A DNA stretch of 64,000 nucleotides from Bifidobacterium breve (lineage in GTDB: Bacteria; Actinomycetota; Acidimicrobiia; Acidimicrobiales; Acidimicrobilacustridaceae): positions 1 to 64,000 of the forward strand of contig CAMAYJ010000001.1 of the NCBI GenBank assembly GCA_945862505.1, read 5' to 3'. Positions 16,581 to 25,588 of the stretch are shown one piece after another. Position numbers and translations under genes: made by a program. Position 1 is the stretch's first letter. Each line of letters starts with the position of its first letter. The notes beneath the pieces are model-generated. The model did no database searches. It worked only from the letters and a program-made list of their open reading frames with translations, and was not told the origin of the DNA.

Positions 16581-17824
16581 CTGCTGGGGCAGGACTGCAC
16601 AACAGCACCTTCAGGTCGAATCGCATCGGGCATGGGCTTTCCTGCGAATCGATCGCCAATCCACGTCATCATCGAATTGAACGAGGGCGCAATCACACCT
16701 GCATGTGATTGACCAGCAAAGACCCAACGCTGTTCCACCTGTCCGATCTTGCACAACTGATCAAAGAGAAGCGCTGAAGACACGACGGGAATCTGTTCGT
16801 CGTTTCCACCGTGAATGATTAAGAGCGGAACAGGGATTGGAGTAGTAAAGGTTCCTGGGTCGTTGTCTTTCAAAAGCTGGTTCCATGCAGGAACGGTCGA
16901 AGGGTCGGCCTTTTGGAGTTTCGTGAAATCAAGGCCAGCAGCGGCCTTACCGAGTTCTGAGGAACACATGGTGTCTATGTTCTTCAGGAATTCAAGACCT
17001 TCGGGGGTGAGGACCTGAGTGAGGTCGGCTTTTTGATCGCCATACGCAGCATTAATGGCAGCAGCAACCATCGCTATGTAGTACTTGTACGGACTGGTTT
17101 GGAGTGCCGCGTTCACAAGAAGCAATTGCGAGGGGGGAGCACCAGCGACATCGGCGACAAGTTCAATTTCGGGCGCATACGACTTGGCAATGTGGCCAGC
17201 GAACATCGCGGCATGGCCACCTTGGGAATGTCCCCACACTGCGTAACGCTTTGAAGCATTTGCATTTGGGAATGATTGGGCTAAGCGAACAATGTCGAGC
17301 GTGCCTCGGGCTTCACTTTCGCCGACGATGTAGGGGTGGCGACCTGGAGTGCCAAGTCCTTCGAAGTCGGACGCGACAACGAGGTAGCCGGCAGCGAGTA
17401 AGCCGTTTGCCGTGGTGACGAATTCAGCGGGTTTGAGTGACGGAGCACACGCATCGGCAATGCCGGTGGTTCCGTGCGCCCAGGTGATGACTGGCCAACC
17501 ACCGCTCGGAGCGGTGCCTTTGGGGATGAGGATGAGCCCGGTCACTGCAATGTCTTGACCAGAGATGTTGGTCGAGTGATACATCACACGCGACAGGGAG
17601 CCATTGAGGCCGGGCACCTCGACGGGTTCGGAGTTGATCAGTTCACCGGGCTTACCTGCGGGCAAAGGATCGGGCACGCCATAGAAATCGGGGAGGTCAG
17701 GCGAACCCTTTACGAAGGTTGTGGGGGCTTTGGACGAAGAACTCGACGACCCCGATGAGCACCCGAACGCGGCGAGTCCTAAAACCGCAACAAAGAAAAA
17801 AGCGAGTGAACGTTTGATGGCCAT
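16577..17824 (-). CDS. Secreted lipoprotein esterase/lipase
   Basis: 415 residues from ATG 17824, with AAAGGA 7 nt upstream. A lipoprotein signal peptide ends in LAAFGC with Cys22, followed by a Ser-rich tether. The body is an alpha/beta hydrolase of the secretory lipase (LIP) type: oxyanion region WAHGTTG, nucleophile GHSQGG, acid in HGGNDEQIP and His in GQSHAG. It probably cleaves lipids or esters at the outer face of the membrane. It is convergent with bioB-bsaP and divergent from ftsK. The family has a Cys pair around the lid; several Cys are present here. Confidence 0.88.
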   Translation of the reverse strand: MAIKRSLAFFFVAVLGLAAFGCSSGSSSSSSKAPTTFVKGSPDLPDFYGVPDPLPAGKPGELINSEPVEVPGLNGSLSRVMYHSTNISGQDIAVTGLILIPKGTAPSGGWPVITWAHGTTGIADACAPSLKPAEFVTTANGLLAAGYLVVASDFEGLGTPGRHPYIVGESEARGTLDIVRLAQSFPNANASKRYAVWGHSQGGHAAMFAGHIAKSYAPEIELVADVAGAPPSQLLLVNAALQTSPYKYYIAMVAAAINAAYGDQKADLTQVLTPEGLEFLKNIDTMCSSELGKAAAGLDFTKLQKADPSTVPAWNQLLKDNDPGTFTTPIPVPLLIIHGGNDEQIPVVSSALLFDQLCKIGQVEQRWVFAGQSHAGVIAPSFNSMMTWIGDRFAGKPMPDAIRPEGAVVQSCPSS

Positions 17825-17982
17825 TGAAGGTCCTTTCCCCGTGATCAAGCGACGATACCGTCGGGAACGGGCCGAAGTGGGGTTTCAGAGGCTCATGGGC
17901 CTTATCCACGCCGATGTCCGATGGTTTGGTATCCTCATGGGCGGCGAGCGGAGAAGGGGCCACGTCAGGAACGCGTACGCCT

Positions 17983-20484
17983 GTGGCCACAAAACAGAGT
18001 TCTCCCAAACGATCGACCACCAAGTCCTCGGCCAAAGCCGGTTCACGGTCTTCTTCGTCGCGAAAGGCGCCAGCTCGGAAACCTGCTGCGAAAAAGCCTG
18101 GAGCCAAACGAGGTTCCGCTGCGCCCAAGGGCCGCTCAGCGGCGGCCACTCGCCGGCCGGCACCTGGTCCCGTTCGTGAAGCATTCACCGGTCATGGTCA
18201 TGACGTATGGGGGGTCGCGCTCATCGCTCTTGGGCTGTTGACCGCCCTCGGCGTCTACGGCAACCTCGCTGGTCCGCTCGGCCGCGGCCTGGCAGAGGTT
18301 GCCGGTGCATTGATCGGAGGACTTCGCGTCTTCCTTCCGCCGGTGCTTGTCCTGGGCGGTGCGTTGTTGTTGCGTGGTCCACGTGACGATCAGGGAACTC
18401 CGCGTTTCTCTGCTGGTCGCCTTGGCGTCGGTGTTGCATTGATCTTTGTAGCAATTGCCGGTTTATTGCACCTCACCAATGGCCAACCTGAATTTGGCAT
18501 GCCGCTCGACGATTTCATTGCTGCCGGTGGCTACATCGGTGCTCTTGTTGGTACCCCACTCGAAAAAGCGCTCGCAGTTTGGGGCGCCACCTTGGTGTTC
18601 GTCGCATTGATCGTTGTCGGGCTTGTCGTTGCTACCGGCGTCTCGGTGCGAGTCGCTGCTCGAAAGACTGCTGATGGCGTAAAGCCCGTGCAGGGAGCAA
18701 TGAAGCGCTCCATGGGTTCGCTGTTTGAACTCAAGAGCGGAGATGCTGAAGGTCTCGGGAACGACGAACCCGTCGTTCCCATTTTGTACGACGGCAGTTC
18801 CACTGTTGAAGCCGATTGGGATGACGCTGAGCCGATGCTCACTGAACTCATCGATCCCGATGGCGAACCAGCCGACTCATTCGACGAAGAATCACTTCTG
18901 TTCGTCGCCGGGTCTGACGATGACCCAGTCGCCGATGAACTCGATATCCATGTACCGACTGGAGATGAGCCTCCGGCGAAGCCGGAACAACTCACGATGC
19001 CGCTGCAGAAAGAACGCAAGGTCAACTGGAAGCTTCCATCGCTCAAGATGCTCGACCGCAGCGTTGCGCAACAAGTCGACAAGAAGATGGTTGAAGATCG
19101 TGGCCGTTTACTCGAAGCCGCTCTCGCCGAGCACGGGGTGCAAACAAAGCTTGTCGGAATGGTTGTTGGTCCGACCGTCACCCGTTATGAACTTGAACTC
19201 CTGCCTGGCGTAAAAGTTTCAAAGGTCACAAGTCTGCATAAGGACATCGCGTACGCGATGGCCTCGCCCGATGTTCGAATTCTCGCCCCGATTCCGGGCA
19301 AGCAGGCCATCGGCGTTGAAGTGCCGAACGACAATCGACAGCTAGTTGCGGTTGGTGACATTCTCGCTTCACCCGAAGCCAAAGCCGCGAAGAACGCACT
19401 CGAAGTCGCGATCGGTCGTGACATTAACGGGCGGTCGGTGCTGGCCGATCTTTCGAAGATGCCCCATATCCTGATAGCTGGCGCTACGGGTGCAGGTAAG
19501 TCCTCGTGCATCAACTCGTTGCTTACGTCGATCCTGATGCGATCGACGCCCGATCAGGTTCGACTCATCCTCATCGACCCAAAGCGCGTGGAACTCGGTC
19601 AGTACAACCGTCTTCCTCATTTGTTGACGCAGGTCGTCACCAACCCGAAGAAGGCCGCGAACGCGTTGGCGTGGACGGTCAAAGAGATGGAGCGTCGCTA
19701 TGACCTTCTCTCCGATCGTGGATTCCGCGATATCGACGGTTACAACGCCGCATTCGACCGTGGCGAAGTGATCGATGATCCCGACATGGGACTCGAATTC
19801 CACCGGCTTCCGTACATCCTTGTTGTGGTCGACGAGCTCAATGACCTCATGATGGTCGCGGCGCGCGACGTCGAAGACTCCATCTGTCGAATTGCGCAGA
19901 TGGCGCGTGCGGTCGGCATCCACTTAGTGATCGCAACGCAGCGTCCCTCGGTCAACGTCATCACCGGCGTCATTAAGGCCAACGTGCCTGCTCGTCTTGC
20001 CTTTGCGGTTTCGAGTCTTGCCGACTCCCGAGTCATCCTCGATCAAGGTGGTGCCGAGAAACTTCTCGGCCGCGGCGACATGTTGCTGCTTGGTCCGTCA
20101 TCGAGCATCGCCCAACGCATCCAAGGCGCGTGGGTCACCGAAGACGAGGTTCGTGCGGTTGTTGCCTTCTGGCGTCAACAGTCTTCAGAAATCACCTACG
20201 ACGAGACTGTTCAAGGGTCTGAGGATTCATCGACAGGTAGCAGCGCAGGGGCCATGGCCGGCGGCGATGACAGCGATGACGATTTGTTGGTCCAGGCCAT
20301 GGAACTCGTCGTTCGCTCGCAACTCGGTTCGACGTCAATGCTTCAGCGAAAACTCCGCGTGGGTTTTGCGCGTGCTGGTCGTCTTATGGATCTACTCGAG
20401 CAACGTGGCGTTGTGGGTCCTTCCGAAGGATCGAAGGCGCGAGTGGTGCTTATGACGCCCGAGGAACTCGACGGCGCAGACTGA
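17983..20484 (+). CDS. ftsK: DNA translocase FtsK/SpoIIIE
   Basis: 833 residues from GTG 17983; ATG 17914 would add 23 residues but the candidate -10 TATCCT (17930-17935) lies inside that extension. A basic Ser/Lys/Arg-rich tail is followed by four hydrophobic segments (about residues 70-220), an acidic linker, then the motor: Walker A GATGAGKSS near residue 500, IDPKRVELGQYNRLPHLL, and Walker B-like VVVDELNDLMM. The C-terminal winged-helix gamma domain (DDLLVQAMELVVRSQ to the end) reads KOPS-type sites. FtsK pumps chromosome ends through the closing septum. Its order after dapA-rnj is conserved in actinobacteria. Confidence 0.94.
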   Translation: MATKQSSPKRSTTKSSAKAGSRSSSSRKAPARKPAAKKPGAKRGSAAPKGRSAAATRRPAPGPVREAFTGHGHDVWGVALIALGLLTALGVYGNLAGPLGRGLAEVAGALIGGLRVFLPPVLVLGGALLLRGPRDDQGTPRFSAGRLGVGVALIFVAIAGLLHLTNGQPEFGMPLDDFIAAGGYIGALVGTPLEKALAVWGATLVFVALIVVGLVVATGVSVRVAARKTADGVKPVQGAMKRSMGSLFELKSGDAEGLGNDEPVVPILYDGSSTVEADWDDAEPMLTELIDPDGEPADSFDEESLLFVAGSDDDPVADELDIHVPTGDEPPAKPEQLTMPLQKERKVNWKLPSLKMLDRSVAQQVDKKMVEDRGRLLEAALAEHGVQTKLVGMVVGPTVTRYELELLPGVKVSKVTSLHKDIAYAMASPDVRILAPIPGKQAIGVEVPNDNRQLVAVGDILASPEAKAAKNALEVAIGRDINGRSVLADLSKMPHILIAGATGAGKSSCINSLLTSILMRSTPDQVRLILIDPKRVELGQYNRLPHLLTQVVTNPKKAANALAWTVKEMERRYDLLSDRGFRDIDGYNAAFDRGEVIDDPDMGLEFHRLPYILVVVDELNDLMMVAARDVEDSICRIAQMARAVGIHLVIATQRPSVNVITGVIKANVPARLAFAVSSLADSRVILDQGGAEKLLGRGDMLLLGPSSSIAQRIQGAWVTEDEVRAVVAFWRQQSSEITYDETVQGSEDSSTGSSAGAMAGGDDSDDDLLVQAMELVVRSQLGSTSMLQRKLRVGFARAGRLMDLLEQRGVVGPSEGSKARVVLMTPEELDGAD

Positions 20485-20500
20485 CGCCTACGATGACCGC

Positions 20501-21769
20501 ATGACCGAGAGTTTCTGGATCGAGACGCTCGGCTGTCCCAAGAACGAGGTCGACTCCGACAAATTGGTCGGAACGATGCTGGCCGACGGTTTGGTGCCGG
20601 CCGACAGCCCCTCATCGGCTGACGTTGTTGTCGTCAACACCTGTGCTTTTGTCGAACAGGCGCGTCAGGAATCAATCGACACCATTCTTGGTCTGGACTC
20701 CGTTCGTGCCCCAGGGGCGCGCCTTGTAGTCACCGGCTGTATGGCCGAACGCTACGGAGAAGAACTCGCGCAAGCGCTTCCCGAAATTGATTCCGTCGCT
20801 GGTTTCGGTGTGCCGGTGACACTCGGTTCGACACGTGGGTCCAAATCGTCACCGTTCGATCTGCTCAATCTTCCTCGCCCAAAATCAGAATCGCCGTGGG
20901 CCTATGTGAAGATCGCCGAAGGCTGCGATCGGGCATGTGGGTTTTGTGCGATTCCGACATTCCGTGGAAAACAGCGTTCGCGTTCCATTGATGACATCCT
21001 CGCTGAAGTTGATGCGCTCGAAGCGCGCGAAATCGTGCTTGTTGCCCAAGACCTCGCCGCATATGGCCGCGATCAAGGTGTGGGTGAACGATCCATCGTT
21101 CCGTTGATGAATGCGGTGGTTGATCGAGTTGATCGAGTTCGGTTGTTGTATCTGTACCCGTCTGACCTCACCGACGAACTCATTGACACAATCTGTTCAA
21201 GCGGAGTCCCGTATTTCGACCTTTCCTTGCAACACGTTTCGACGCCGCTTTTGCGGGCGATGAAACGATGGGGAGACGGCGACCGCTTTGCTTCGCGTAT
21301 CGCAACCATCCGTGAGCGAGAGCCAGAGGCGGCGTTCCGTTCCAATTTCATTGTTGGTTATCCGGGCGAAACTGAAGATGATCACGACCAACTTCTCAAA
21401 TTTGTCGAATCCGTGAGACTCGATTGGTGTGGATTCTTCCCGTTCTCCCGAGAGGAGGGGACCTACGCCGCCACCCTCGACAATCAGGTGCCTGAAGCGC
21501 TCGTCGCCGAGCGCCTTGCTGAACTGACCGAGCTGCAAGATCGAATGACGTGGGCAAAACGTGACGAAATGATCGGCTCGGTGGTCGAAGTTCTCGTGGA
21601 TAGCCCAGGAGTAGGTCGAACATGGCGCGAAGCGCCCGAAATCGATGGCATCGTCAATCTGCCGTCTGATCTTTCGCAAGGCAGTTTCGCAACGGTGACA
21701 ATCGTCGATGCACTTGGCCCCGATCTTGTGGCTGAAGGTGCATCCGTTCCTGAAGATGATCAGTCATGA
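20501..21769 (+). CDS. rimO: Ribosomal protein S12 methylthiotransferase
   Basis: 422 residues from ATG 20501, 6 nt after TACGAT (20489-20494). The MTTase N-terminal domain carries the auxiliary cluster cysteines in ETLGCPKNEVDS, NTCAF and TGCMAE. The radical-SAM motif is GCDRACGFCAIPTFRG, the RimO form rather than MiaB. A TRAM domain ends the protein. It adds a methylthio group to an Asp of ribosomal protein S12. It overlaps pgsA by 4 bp (ATGA). MiaB, the tRNA homologue, is encoded separately at 28437. Confidence 0.95.
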   Translation: MTESFWIETLGCPKNEVDSDKLVGTMLADGLVPADSPSSADVVVVNTCAFVEQARQESIDTILGLDSVRAPGARLVVTGCMAERYGEELAQALPEIDSVAGFGVPVTLGSTRGSKSSPFDLLNLPRPKSESPWAYVKIAEGCDRACGFCAIPTFRGKQRSRSIDDILAEVDALEAREIVLVAQDLAAYGRDQGVGERSIVPLMNAVVDRVDRVRLLYLYPSDLTDELIDTICSSGVPYFDLSLQHVSTPLLRAMKRWGDGDRFASRIATIREREPEAAFRSNFIVGYPGETEDDHDQLLKFVESVRLDWCGFFPFSREEGTYAATLDNQVPEALVAERLAELTELQDRMTWAKRDEMIGSVVEVLVDSPGVGRTWREAPEIDGIVNLPSDLSQGSFATVTIVDALGPDLVAEGASVPEDDQS

Positions 21770-22350
21770 GCGATCCCTCCTACGGTCCATCAGCAATCGC
21801 TACGCCCGCGAATTACGTCACCATGATCCGGATCTTGGTGTCGCCGTTGCTCTTTGCCATGATCAGCGACAGCCCCAGCGGTTGGATTGTTTGGGCGCTG
21901 TGGACAGCGTTAGCTCTCACCGACGGCGTCGATGGCTGGATCGCTCGTCGCCACGGAACAACCCGCAGCGGAGCCTTTCTTGATCCGTTGGCCGACAAAG
22001 TGCTCGTCCTCGGAGCACTTTTCTCTCTCGTGGCCGTTGATCGGTTTCCGGTCTGGCCAGTTGTCGTCATAGCGGTGCGCGAGGTCTTCATCAGCGTGTA
22101 TCGGATGTGGTGGGGCCGACGGGGGCTGGCGATGCCTGCCCGGAAGTCGGCGAAATTGAAGACGCTTGTGCAATCGCTGGCCGTCGGAGCGGTGCTGTTG
22201 CCACTTACAACCGACCTTCTGTGGCTCGGAGATGGGCTGCTCTACCTTGCGACCTTCCTTGCCGTCTTCAGCGCATTTCAGTACGTCTGGGATGGAAGTC
22301 GCGCAGCCACAACAATGGAAGTAACACCCGAGATCAGCGACGCTTCCTAG
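21766..22350 (+). CDS. pgsA: CDP-diacylglycerol--glycerol-3-phosphate 3-phosphatidyltransferase
   Basis: 194 residues, start overlapping the rimO stop. The CDP-alcohol phosphatidyltransferase motif is complete: DGVDGWIARR, then G and D-x3-D in SGAFLDPLADK (about residues 48-72). Five to six hydrophobic segments are present. The enzyme makes phosphatidylglycerol phosphate, the entry to phosphatidylglycerol and cardiolipin, in the cytoplasmic membrane. The position downstream of ftsK resembles mycobacterial pgsA3. An assignment to another CDP-alcohol transferase cannot be fully excluded from sequence alone. Confidence 0.88.
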   Translation: MSDPSYGPSAIATPANYVTMIRILVSPLLFAMISDSPSGWIVWALWTALALTDGVDGWIARRHGTTRSGAFLDPLADKVLVLGALFSLVAVDRFPVWPVVVIAVREVFISVYRMWWGRRGLAMPARKSAKLKTLVQSLAVGAVLLPLTTDLLWLGDGLLYLATFLAVFSAFQYVWDGSRAATTMEVTPEISDAS

Positions 22351-22372
22351 GTGGCACCTAATATCGGCTCCC

Positions 22373-23581
22373 ATGTCGATTGGTAGCAAACTTCCTCATG
22401 TAAAGAACTCTGCCCCGGTCGGATTCCTTGAACTTTTTTATGACCTCGTCTTTGTTGCTTCGACGATGGTCCTGTCGAATAAATTTTCCCAGGACCCGAC
22501 TTGGGAATCTGCTGGCCACTGTTCACTGATGTTCGTGTTGGTGTGGTTGCTGTGGTTCCACACCACTGTCCTGATGAACATTGATCGTCGCGACGACATC
22601 ACGCAACGCGCACTGATGTTTCTTCAGATGTTTCTCATCTTTATTCTGACGCTTGAGTTTGTTGACCGCTCGGTTACAAACACTGATCTCATTGGCCTGG
22701 TTTATGCCGTAGCGGTACTCATTCTTGCGTTGGCGTATCACCGCGTGGCGAACAAGGAAAGTGACACCAGAGCCTGGGCCAGAGGGCGACGCAATCGTCT
22801 GATCCTCGCCGGCTTTTTGATGATCGTGGCATTCATTATCCCCAATGGGGTTACCTTCGTTGTTTGGGGCGTGGCAATCATGTTGCTAATTGTTCCAACG
22901 TCAGCGGCACATTCACGAGGTTTGCCAACCGAAGCGCTCGATGAACATCACCTCACCGAACGAGCAGCGCTACTGACCCTTGTCGTCATCGGCGAAGCAT
23001 TCCTGAAAGTGGCGCTTGTCGTTTCCGAAGGTTTGATGGACTGGAGCGATGTCTCTGTCATCGTCGTCTTGTTTGTGATCCTTTTTGCGATCTTCAGTAT
23101 CTATTTTGACGATATTCCCAAAGCCGGAATCCGACCAGGGGTCCTTGCTGGTGAAGCGTGGTTGCTTTCGCACCTCGTCCTGCAATTGGGCGTCATCGCG
23201 TTTGCGATCGGAATGTCGAAGTATGTTCAGATCGCCGATCGTGGTCACGTGCATGATTACGCCATCGTTATTCTGGGCCTCGCTTTTGTTGGCATGTTTG
23301 GGGGACTCGCGGGAATTGGATTGCTGGGGAATCGGACGCCTAAGAAACCGTTGTTGTTACTTCGCTTGGTCACGATTGTGCTTGCGGTCGGTGGAGCATT
23401 CGCCGCTTGGGACGTCGCTACCGTGACACCCGTTATCTATGTAATTTTTCTGATGGTCGTTGCAATAGCCCATGCAGTCACCGATGAGTTCCTGCAACGA
23501 AGCACCACGGTTCCGACGCACTCGGAGATTGAGACCGACGAGTTGGTGCTTGGAATTTCCTACGACGAGGAGAACCAATGA
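22373..23581 (+). CDS. LtrA family membrane protein
   Basis: 402 residues from ATG 22373, 8 nt after TAATAT (22359-22364). The N-terminal signature PVGFLELFYDLVFVAS is that of the low temperature requirement A family, followed by about ten to eleven hydrophobic segments; RDDITQRALMF and LTERAALLTLVVIGEAFLK are the other conserved blocks. The biochemical role of LtrA proteins is not established. The stop overlaps the cinA start by 4 bp (ATGA), so it is translated with cinA, and it sits between pgsA and cinA. Confidence 0.9.
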   Translation: MSIGSKLPHVKNSAPVGFLELFYDLVFVASTMVLSNKFSQDPTWESAGHCSLMFVLVWLLWFHTTVLMNIDRRDDITQRALMFLQMFLIFILTLEFVDRSVTNTDLIGLVYAVAVLILALAYHRVANKESDTRAWARGRRNRLILAGFLMIVAFIIPNGVTFVVWGVAIMLLIVPTSAAHSRGLPTEALDEHHLTERAALLTLVVIGEAFLKVALVVSEGLMDWSDVSVIVVLFVILFAIFSIYFDDIPKAGIRPGVLAGEAWLLSHLVLQLGVIAFAIGMSKYVQIADRGHVHDYAIVILGLAFVGMFGGLAGIGLLGNRTPKKPLLLLRLVTIVLAVGGAFAAWDVATVTPVIYVIFLMVVAIAHAVTDEFLQRSTTVPTHSEIETDELVLGISYDEENQ

Positions 23582-24813
23582 ACTGCGAAGTTGTCGCTGT
23601 TGGAACCGAGCTCCTGCTCGGCCAAATCGTCGACACGAATTCGTCGTGGATCGGTGAACAACTCGCGCTCGCAGGCATTGATTGCTTCTTGCAGGTGAAG
23701 GTGGGCGACAACTGGGATCGAATCCGCGATGCTCTGCAGATTGCACTCGATCGCAGCGATGCCGTGATCGTCTGCGGTGGCCTCGGCCCAACGCAAGATG
23801 ACATCACGCGCGACGTGATTGCCGAGGTCATGGGCGTCGAACTTGTCGAAGATCCTGAAGTGATCGAACGGCTTCATGAAATTTTTGGTTCACGCGGGCG
23901 GAATATGCCGATGAACAATCTTCGTCAAGCACAAGTGCCCGAGGGAGCATCGCGTATTGCACAAATGCCGGGCACTGCTCCCGGGCTTATTTGCCCGATA
24001 GGCGACAAGGTCATCTTTGCTGTTCCGGGTGTTCCGTATGAGATGAAAGAAATGGTCGAAGGGACAGTCATCCCTGAACTTCGTCGGCGCGCGGGCGATA
24101 CCGGTGTCATTCGAAGTCGAACGATTCGCACCTGGGGCCATAGTGAATCCGGTATTGCCGAGATGCTTGGCGATCGCCTCGAGGAACTCGATCGCACGGG
24201 TACCGCCACGATTGCCTTTCTTGCTAGTGGCATCGAGGGGCTCAAAGTACGCGTCACCGCCAAGGCCGATTCCGCCGAAGAAGCCGATGCTGTTGTCGCT
24301 TCCGAGGTTGGTGAAGTGGCAAAAATTCTTGCCAACTATGTCTTCAGTACCGAAGATCAAACGATGGAAGAGGTTGTTCTCAACCTGCTTCGCGAACGTG
24401 GACTCACCCTTGGGCTGGCGGAATCGCTTACTGGTGGGCTGATCGCCAGTCGGTTGGTTTCCATTCCTGGAGCGAGCGATGTTTTACGCGGTTCGGTAGT
24501 GAGCTACGCCAGTGAAGTGAAGTTTGACCTTCTTGGCGTTCCGGTTGGTCCCGTAGTGAGCGACGACGCGGTGCGCGCGATGAGCGAAGGCGCATGTCGC
24601 GTGCTCGGTTCCGACGTTGGCATTGCCGTTACCGGTGTTGCTGGTCCTGACGAACAAGAAGGCATGCCCGTTGGGACGGTGTTTATGGCCACCACGCTTG
24701 ATGGCGTTACCGAAACGTCAATGGCGAAGTTTCCATTCAACCGTGAACAGTCTCGACAGTTCACGGTCATCACTGTGCTCGATCATCTTCGTCGTCGGCT
24801 ACTCGCTCGCTGA
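23578..24813 (+). CDS. cinA: CinA family protein / nicotinamide-nucleotide amidase
   Basis: 411 residues. The N-terminal MoCF-like domain begins CEVVAVGTELLLGQIVDTN and includes GGLGPTQDDITRD. The C-terminal CinA domain (from about residue 265) has GLAESLTGGLIASRL and the GVAGPDEQEG block. Two-domain CinA proteins deamidate NMN and hydrolyse ADP-ribose in the NAD salvage cycle; in some bacteria the gene is joined to recA and competence. Here it lies upstream of msrB and recA but not in their operon. ATG 23578 overlaps the LtrA stop. Confidence 0.93.
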   Translation: MNCEVVAVGTELLLGQIVDTNSSWIGEQLALAGIDCFLQVKVGDNWDRIRDALQIALDRSDAVIVCGGLGPTQDDITRDVIAEVMGVELVEDPEVIERLHEIFGSRGRNMPMNNLRQAQVPEGASRIAQMPGTAPGLICPIGDKVIFAVPGVPYEMKEMVEGTVIPELRRRAGDTGVIRSRTIRTWGHSESGIAEMLGDRLEELDRTGTATIAFLASGIEGLKVRVTAKADSAEEADAVVASEVGEVAKILANYVFSTEDQTMEEVVLNLLRERGLTLGLAESLTGGLIASRLVSIPGASDVLRGSVVSYASEVKFDLLGVPVGPVVSDDAVRAMSEGACRVLGSDVGIAVTGVAGPDEQEGMPVGTVFMATTLDGVTETSMAKFPFNREQSRQFTVITVLDHLRRRLLAR

Positions 24814-24847
24814 GAGCAACTGAACGTTCGGTTCTCGCGAGCTTGCG

Positions 24848-25261
24848 CTAGTTCTGCGCAGGTTTGAGATCGAGCGACGCGGAGTTCATGCAATAGCGAA
24901 GGCCCGTGGGGCCGGGACCGTCGTCGAAGACGTGACCAAGATGCGCGCCGCATCCCGCGCAGATCGCTTCGGTACGCACCATTCCATGTGTCGCGTCGAC
25001 CACCGTGGCAACCGCGTCGTTGGACATCGGATCGAAGAAACTCGGCCATCCGGTTCCTGAGTCGAACTTGGTGTCGGAACTAAAGAGTTGCGCGTCGCAC
25101 ACGATGCAGTGATAGGTGCCGTCGTCGTGGCAGTCCCAGTACTTGCCGGTGAAGGCCCGTTCCGTTGCGCTGCATTGAGTGACCTGAAACTGTTCCTCGC
25201 TCAGGCGTTGGCGGAGGGCCTCGGCTCGTTCGGTGGGATCAGAGGGGAGTGAGTCACTCAT
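24848..25261 (-). CDS. msrB: Peptide-methionine (R)-S-oxide reductase
   Basis: 137 residues from ATG 25261; upstream in-frame codons (to 25393) run back towards the recA promoter and are not MsrB-like. Two zinc CxxC pairs, CIVC and [26 protein letters not shown] and the catalytic RYCMNSASL are all present. An additional Cys early in the domain ([12 protein letters not shown]) may be the resolving residue. It repairs methionine-R-sulfoxide in proteins. The gene is convergent with cinA and divergent from recA. Confidence 0.95.
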   Translation of the reverse strand: MSDSLPSDPTERAEALRQRLSEEQFQVTQCSATERAFTGKYWDCHDDGTYHCIVCDAQLFSSDTKFDSGTGWPSFFDPMSNDAVATVVDATHGMVRTEAICAGCGAHLGHVFDDGPGPTGLRYCMNSASLDLKPAQN

Positions 25262-25392
25262 TGGAAGGCACCTTTCCGTCATTCGGCCCTGTCGATCAGG
25301 GACGACGGCCTGCTCTGGCAGGGTCAAGTCTAACGACCTGGACCCGAGATCCCTTGGGAGAGAGGCCAACGGGGGCTTGGGATCAAGGGTCA

Positions 25393-25421
25393 TTGACTGA
25401 ACAGGTGTTCGAAGTTACAGT
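25393..25421 (+). promoter_or_regulatory. recA promoter with LexA box in the spacer
   Basis: TTGACT (25393-25398) and TACAGT (25416-25421) are separated by exactly 17 bp. The first 12 bp of the spacer are a perfect LexA box, GAACAGGTGTTC (25399-25410). LexA bound here would block RNA polymerase directly. The actinobacterial consensus core GAAC-N4-GTTC is also present near lexA in this window. Confidence 0.88.
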
Positions 25422-25588
25422 CATGTCGTTCGAACACCGGGGGCCTGTCACACCCCCTCCGTAGGTTGCGATCCATCTCCACCAAGGCCTCGGCTCTGGT
25501 GGGGCCACCGGAGCTCCCGCTCAGGTGGAAGCGGATCACCCAGAAGCGTCCCGGGCAGACCGGGCCACACACCCAGGAGAAGTAGACG
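25422..25588 (+). other. recA 5' leader, structured, no gene
   Basis: The msrB-recA gap (25262-25588) holds no gene. Downstream of the LexA-controlled promoter the leader has a GTTCGAAC palindrome (25428-25435) and GC-rich pairing potential such as CCACCA / TGGTGG. The recA ribosome site AGGAGAAG is close to the end. I see no recognised RNA family. Confidence 0.4.
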
